Positions 5,355 through 8,876 of a stretch of DNA of 8,876 bases are shown here, in pieces. How positions within the stretch are numbered: position 1 is the stretch's first letter; each line of letters opens with the position of its first letter. Below the pieces are notes generated by a model, which had not been told where the DNA came from, ran no database searches, and saw only the letters and a list, made by a program, of their open reading frames with translations. This DNA comes from Legionella longbeachae (GTDB lineage: Bacteria; Pseudomonadota; Gammaproteobacteria; Legionellales; Legionellaceae), in assembly GCA_016191305.1 (NCBI GenBank), contig JACPOX010000101.1:1-8876 (forward strand), read 5' to 3'. A program made the translations under genes and the position numbers.

Positions 5355-5437
5355 GTGTCTATTTATGTTGCGGAATAATTGCTTTTGTATTACTAATTTA
5401 TTTACTCATCGTATTATTCAGACCTGAGTTATTTTAG
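5351..5437 (+). CDS. kdpF: Potassium-transporting ATPase small subunit KdpF
   Basis: The 28-residue protein (starting MSVYLCCGII, ending FRPELF) is a single transmembrane helix with the Arg-Pro-Glu tail typical of KdpF (RPExF), which stabilises the KdpFABC complex and is about 29 residues in E. coli. GGAG lies seven bases before the ATG, inside the preceding microprotein gene, and the ATGA overlap couples both. kdpA starts 25 bases after its stop. The gene is easily missed because of its size. Confidence 0.87.
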   Translation: MSVYLCCGIIAFVLLIYLLIVLFRPELF

Positions 5438-5462
5438 ACCTAGAAATTGAAATGGACTTCTT

Positions 5463-7280
5463 ATGACAAATATTGGTTTACTCCAAATTGTATTCTATAT
5501 CTTTTTTTTACTACTTCTTGTTAAACCATTAGGTTGGTATATGGCAAGAGTATATGAGGGCAAATCCTGTGGGTTAGATTCGATATTAAAGCCTTTTGAG
5601 CGATTGATTTATAAGCTCTGTGGGATAAATATCCAACAGGAAATGGGATGGAAAACCTACTTGGCCAACATGCTTTTGGTCAATTTGCTCGGAATCTTGT
5701 TAGTTTATCTGCTGCAACAAATCCAATTTTATTTACCACTTAATCCGCAAAAGTTTGTTGCCCCCTCGTCTGATCTTGCTTTTAATACAGCTATAAGTTT
5801 TGCATCCAACACAAACTGGCAAGCCTATGCTGGTGAAACAACGATGAGTTATCTGACACAAATGTTGGCACTTACTGTACAGAATTTCATTTCAGCTGCA
5901 ACGGGAATGTCCTTATTAATTGCCCTAATACGAGGTATTGCAAAAGATGAAAGCACTGGTCTAGGAAATTTCTGGGTGGATACCGTGCGCGGAATACTCT
6001 TTATCTTACTTCCTTTGTCAATGATTTTAGCATTAATCCTGTGCTCACAAGGGGTTATTCAGAATTTTAAACCCTACCAAAAAATTGATTTATTACACCC
6101 TTTTAACTATCAGCAAACTACCACGGATTCTGAAGGAAAACTTGTATTAGATAGCCAAGGTCATCCCAAAACTACGTCTAAAAGAATAACCGAACAAACT
6201 ATTCCAATGGGACCAACAGCATCACAGATTGCCATCAAACAACTAGGCACTAATGGAGGGGGATTCTTTAATGTTAATTCTGCTCATCCATTTGAAAATC
6301 CAAATCCATTGACTAATTTTCTCGAAATGATTGCCATTCTACTTATTCCCGCTGCTTTTTGTTTTACATTTGGGTTGATGGTGCATGATAAACGACAGGG
6401 ATGGGCAATATTAATTGCTATGTTGATTCTTTTTCTTCCTTTTTTAATGATTGAAACCCTGGCCGAACAAAAAGGGAATCCGTCATTTTATCAGATGGGA
6501 ATTGATACAAGAGCCCAATCTGCTCTTTATCCTGCGGGAAACATGGAAGGTAAAGAAAGCCGTTTTGGTATTATTAGTTCAGCAATTTGGGTCACAGCCA
6601 CAACCGCTGCCTCTAGTGGTTCCGTGAATACGATGCATGATTCACTCACACCTATTGGTGGCTTGGTGCCATTATGGATGATGCACTTAGGTGAAGTCAG
6701 TTTTGGTGGAGTAGGATCAGGTTTGTATGGCATGTTATTGCTAGTCTTTATCACGGTGTTTGTAGCCGGTCTCATGGTGGGTAGAACCCCTGAATACTTA
6801 GGCAAAAAAATTGAACCCTATGAAATGAAAATGGCGTCCATTGCAGTTTTAATTATGCCTTTAAGTGTACTTATTTCGACAGCTTGCGCAGTTGTAACTT
6901 CTTCCGGAACTGACTCTATAGCAAATCCGGAGGCTCATGGTTTTTCAGAAGTACTCTATGCATTTACTTCCATGGGTAGTAATAATGGCAGTGCTTTTGC
7001 TGGTTTAAATGCCAATACACCATTTTATAATATCTTAGGCGGTTTAGTGATGTTAATTTCTCGATATTGGATTGCTATTCCCGCACTGGCAATAGCCGGC
7101 TCACTCGTTAAGAAAAAACGCATTCCAAATAGTCTAGGTACACTAACCACACATACCCCCCTTTTCGTAGTTCTATTGGTTTGCATTGCTATTATTATCG
7201 GCGCATTGTCTTTTTTACCGGCCCTTGCTCTAGGCCCTATTGTGGAATACTTGATGCTTTGGGAAAAATATGGGTACTAA
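5463..7280 (+). CDS. kdpA: Potassium-transporting ATPase potassium-binding subunit KdpA
   Basis: KdpA is the channel-like subunit of the KdpFABC high-affinity potassium pump in the inner membrane. It has four repeated membrane-pore-membrane units, each with a selectivity-filter loop. All four are visible: [11 protein letters not shown] (115-125), GTNGGGFFN (262-270), GSVNTMHDS (386-394) and [10 protein letters not shown] (505-514). About ten hydrophobic helices are present, starting with residues 8-22. The protein is 605 residues against 557 in E. coli. Much of the extra length lies in a hydrophilic loop before the second filter (about 205-245, with [20 protein letters not shown]), where E. 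coli has a much shorter segment. The start ATG 5463 has only a weak GGA upstream, suggesting coupling to kdpF. The end overlaps kdpB by 11 nt. Expression is usually induced by low potassium through KdpDE, which would lie outside the window. Confidence 0.98.
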   Translation: MTNIGLLQIVFYIFFLLLLVKPLGWYMARVYEGKSCGLDSILKPFERLIYKLCGINIQQEMGWKTYLANMLLVNLLGILLVYLLQQIQFYLPLNPQKFVAPSSDLAFNTAISFASNTNWQAYAGETTMSYLTQMLALTVQNFISAATGMSLLIALIRGIAKDESTGLGNFWVDTVRGILFILLPLSMILALILCSQGVIQNFKPYQKIDLLHPFNYQQTTTDSEGKLVLDSQGHPKTTSKRITEQTIPMGPTASQIAIKQLGTNGGGFFNVNSAHPFENPNPLTNFLEMIAILLIPAAFCFTFGLMVHDKRQGWAILIAMLILFLPFLMIETLAEQKGNPSFYQMGIDTRAQSALYPAGNMEGKESRFGIISSAIWVTATTAASSGSVNTMHDSLTPIGGLVPLWMMHLGEVSFGGVGSGLYGMLLLVFITVFVAGLMVGRTPEYLGKKIEPYEMKMASIAVLIMPLSVLISTACAVVTSSGTDSIANPEAHGFSEVLYAFTSMGSNNGSAFAGLNANTPFYNILGGLVMLISRYWIAIPALAIAGSLVKKKRIPNSLGTLTTHTPLFVVLLVCIAIIIGALSFLPALALGPIVEYLMLWEKYGY

Positions 7281-8876
7281 AAATCATTCAATATGGGATC
7301 TAGGCATTATTAGAGTTGCACTCATTGATGCTTTTTTAAAATTAACCCCGGGTACTCAAATAAAAAATCCCGTAATGTTCACTGTGTATGTGGGATCATT
7401 GATTACCACGGGTCTTTTTATTCAGGCACTAATGGGAAATGGCGAAGCACCTACATCTTTTATTCTGGCAATTACGTTATGGCTCTGGTTCACCTTATTG
7501 TTCGCTAATTTTGCAGAGGCAATGGCTGAAGGTCGAGGTAAAGCACAAGCACAGGAATTACGTCGAGCTCGACGTGATATTCAGGCTAAAAAATTAGTGA
7601 AAGCAACAAAAAATGCAAAATTTACTCTAATTCAATCAGCACTATTACGTACCAATGATCTGGTATTGGTCGAGGCAGGTGATTTCATTCCTAGTGACGG
7701 CGAAGTCATTGAAGGTGTTGCTTCTGTAAATGAAAGTGCAATAACAGGAGAAAGTGCACCAGTCATCCGTGAAAGTGGAGGCGATCGAAGTGCTGTAACG
7801 GGAGGGACTCAAGTCATTTCAGATTGGCTCATTATTCGTATCACTTCTAACCCCGGCGAAACATTCCTAGATAGAATGATTTCTCTAGTGGAAGGAGCTA
7901 AACGACAAAAAACACCTAACGAGCTCGCTTTAACTATTTTACTCGCGGCATTGACGATTATTTTTTTAGTGGTTTGTAGCACCCTACTCTCATTTTCACT
8001 GTATAGTGTACATTTAGCTAAAACAGGATCAGCAATTACCATAACTGTTCTTGTCGCACTCTTTGTATGTCTAGCTCCAACAACGATTGGCGGTTTACTT
8101 TCTGCAATCGGGATTTCAGGTATGGATAGGATGATTCAAGCTAATGTTATTGCCTTATCAGGAAGAGCAGTAGAAGCTGCCGGTGATGTTGATGTTTTAT
8201 TGCTTGATAAAACAGGAACCATTACTCTAGGAAATCGCCAAGCCACCGAATTTATACCTGCAGAGGGAGTCAGTGTAAAAGATCTGGCCGATGCAGCACA
8301 ATTGGCTTCTCTTGCTGATGAAACTCCCGAAGGCCGAAGCATCGTGATTCTAGCCAAAAGAAAATATAAATTAAGAGCACCAAAGCTTGCTCAACTAAAA
8401 GCAACCTTTATTCCTTTCACTGCTCAAACTCGAATGAGCGGTGCTAACCTCGGAGGTCGACAGATTCGCAAAGGTTCTGCCCAGGCAATCGAAGAATATA
8501 TAAATCAGTTAGGCGCTATTTTTCCAGAAAATGTGAAAAAAAATGTGGAGTTAATCTCTCGACAAGGAGGAACAGCACTGGTTGTGGCTGAAGAAAGCAA
8601 TATTTTAGGAATAATTCATCTTAAAGACATTATTAAAGGAGGTATTCGCGAGCGCTTTGCACAATTAAGACAAATGGGAATTAAAACCATTATGGTGACA
8701 GGCGATAATCCTTTGACAGCAGCCTCAATTGCAGGTGAAGCAGGAGTAGATGATTTTCTTGCCAATGCAACACCCGAAGATAAGCTTAAATTAATCCGTG
8801 AATTGCAAGCAGAGGGACATTTAGTGGCAATGACTGGTGATGGAACTAACGATGCGCCAGCACTTGCTCAAGCTGA
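7270..8876 (+). CDS. kdpB: Potassium-transporting ATPase ATP-binding subunit KdpB (3' end outside window)
   Basis: KdpB is the P-type ATPase subunit that powers KdpA. ATG 7270 lies inside the end of kdpA (11-nt overlap) with GGGA five bases upstream. The first 535 residues of an expected 680 or so are present. Visible in order: the actuator motif ITGES (158-162), the TM4 segment APTTIGG (269-275), the phosphorylation motif DKTGTIT with Asp313, the nucleotide-domain segments FTAQTRMSG and IRKGSAQAI, and the hinge motifs MVTGDNP and [12 protein letters not shown] just before the edge. Ser162 of TGES is the residue whose phosphorylation switches off the E. coli pump at high potassium, so the same inhibition is plausible. 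Where E. coli has CLIPTT in TM4, this protein has CLAPTT (Ala269 before Pro270). The frame is intact to the last base. kdpC is expected next. Confidence 0.98.
   Translation, partial: MGTKNHSIWDLGIIRVALIDAFLKLTPGTQIKNPVMFTVYVGSLITTGLFIQALMGNGEAPTSFILAITLWLWFTLLFANFAEAMAEGRGKAQAQELRRARRDIQAKKLVKATKNAKFTLIQSALLRTNDLVLVEAGDFIPSDGEVIEGVASVNESAITGESAPVIRESGGDRSAVTGGTQVISDWLIIRITSNPGETFLDRMISLVEGAKRQKTPNELALTILLAALTIIFLVVCSTLLSFSLYSVHLAKTGSAITITVLVALFVCLAPTTIGGLLSAIGISGMDRMIQANVIALSGRAVEAAGDVDVLLLDKTGTITLGNRQATEFIPAEGVSVKDLADAAQLASLADETPEGRSIVILAKRKYKLRAPKLAQLKATFIPFTAQTRMSGANLGGRQIRKGSAQAIEEYINQLGAIFPENVKKNVELISRQGGTALVVAEESNILGIIHLKDIIKGGIRERFAQLRQMGIKTIMVTGDNPLTAASIAGEAGVDDFLANATPEDKLKLIRELQAEGHLVAMTGDGTNDAPALAQA

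Noticed and set aside
6527..6805. 92-residue minus-strand open frame
   Set aside because: It is antisense to kdpA over the third selectivity-filter region.
7809..8357. Two minus-strand open frames of 77 and 73 residues
   Set aside because: Both are antisense to kdpB, which is intact in this stretch.

Overview
The window comes from an AT-rich gammaproteobacterium, most likely a Legionella or close relative. This is inferred from base composition, from the mix of lineage-type secreted and hypothetical proteins, and from a 6S-type RNA; there is no rRNA or other phylogenetic marker to prove it.

Left part (minus strand, 1-2362). The left edge holds the start of a lysine/glutamate-rich, probably coiled-coil protein. 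Its reading frame is broken at a run of six T (378-383); one extra base there would join two long open frames. A short intergenic stretch follows with a possible terminator for the next unit. That unit is two genes: a small secreted protein with six cysteines (1907-2362) and, 9 nt downstream, a family 3 glycoside hydrolase with all the catalytic residues of the NagZ type (842-1897).

Middle part (plus strand, 2363-4463). A divergent promoter region leads to tRNA-Ser(GGA) (2550-2637). It is followed by an imperfect inverted repeat, a predicted outer-membrane beta-barrel protein (2768-3400), an unrecognised 89-residue protein (3506-3775) and a secreted CAP/SCP-domain protein (3921-4463).

Intergenic kilobase (4464-5258). 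This stretch is not empty. It holds a weak terminator, a 158-bp imperfect palindrome with 18-bp terminal inverted repeats (MITE-like), a strong 6S RNA (ssrS) candidate with a fitting -10 element, and a clear rho-independent terminator.

Right part (plus strand, 5259-end). This is the kdp operon for high-affinity potassium uptake: a 31-residue membrane microprotein, kdpF (28 residues, ATGA overlap), kdpA (605 residues, all four selectivity-filter segments) and kdpB (11-nt overlap), which runs off the right edge within the conserved [11 protein letters not shown] hinge motif. KdpA forms the potassium channel-like subunit and KdpB the P-type ATPase that powers it; KdpF stabilises the complex. kdpC, and kdpDE if present, would lie beyond the window.

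I found no CRISPR array, transposase, phage gene or clear new defence system. The most rewarding points are the frame break at the left edge, the secreted six-cysteine protein paired with the GH3 enzyme, the 6S RNA beside kdp, the kdp microprotein and the palindromic element.
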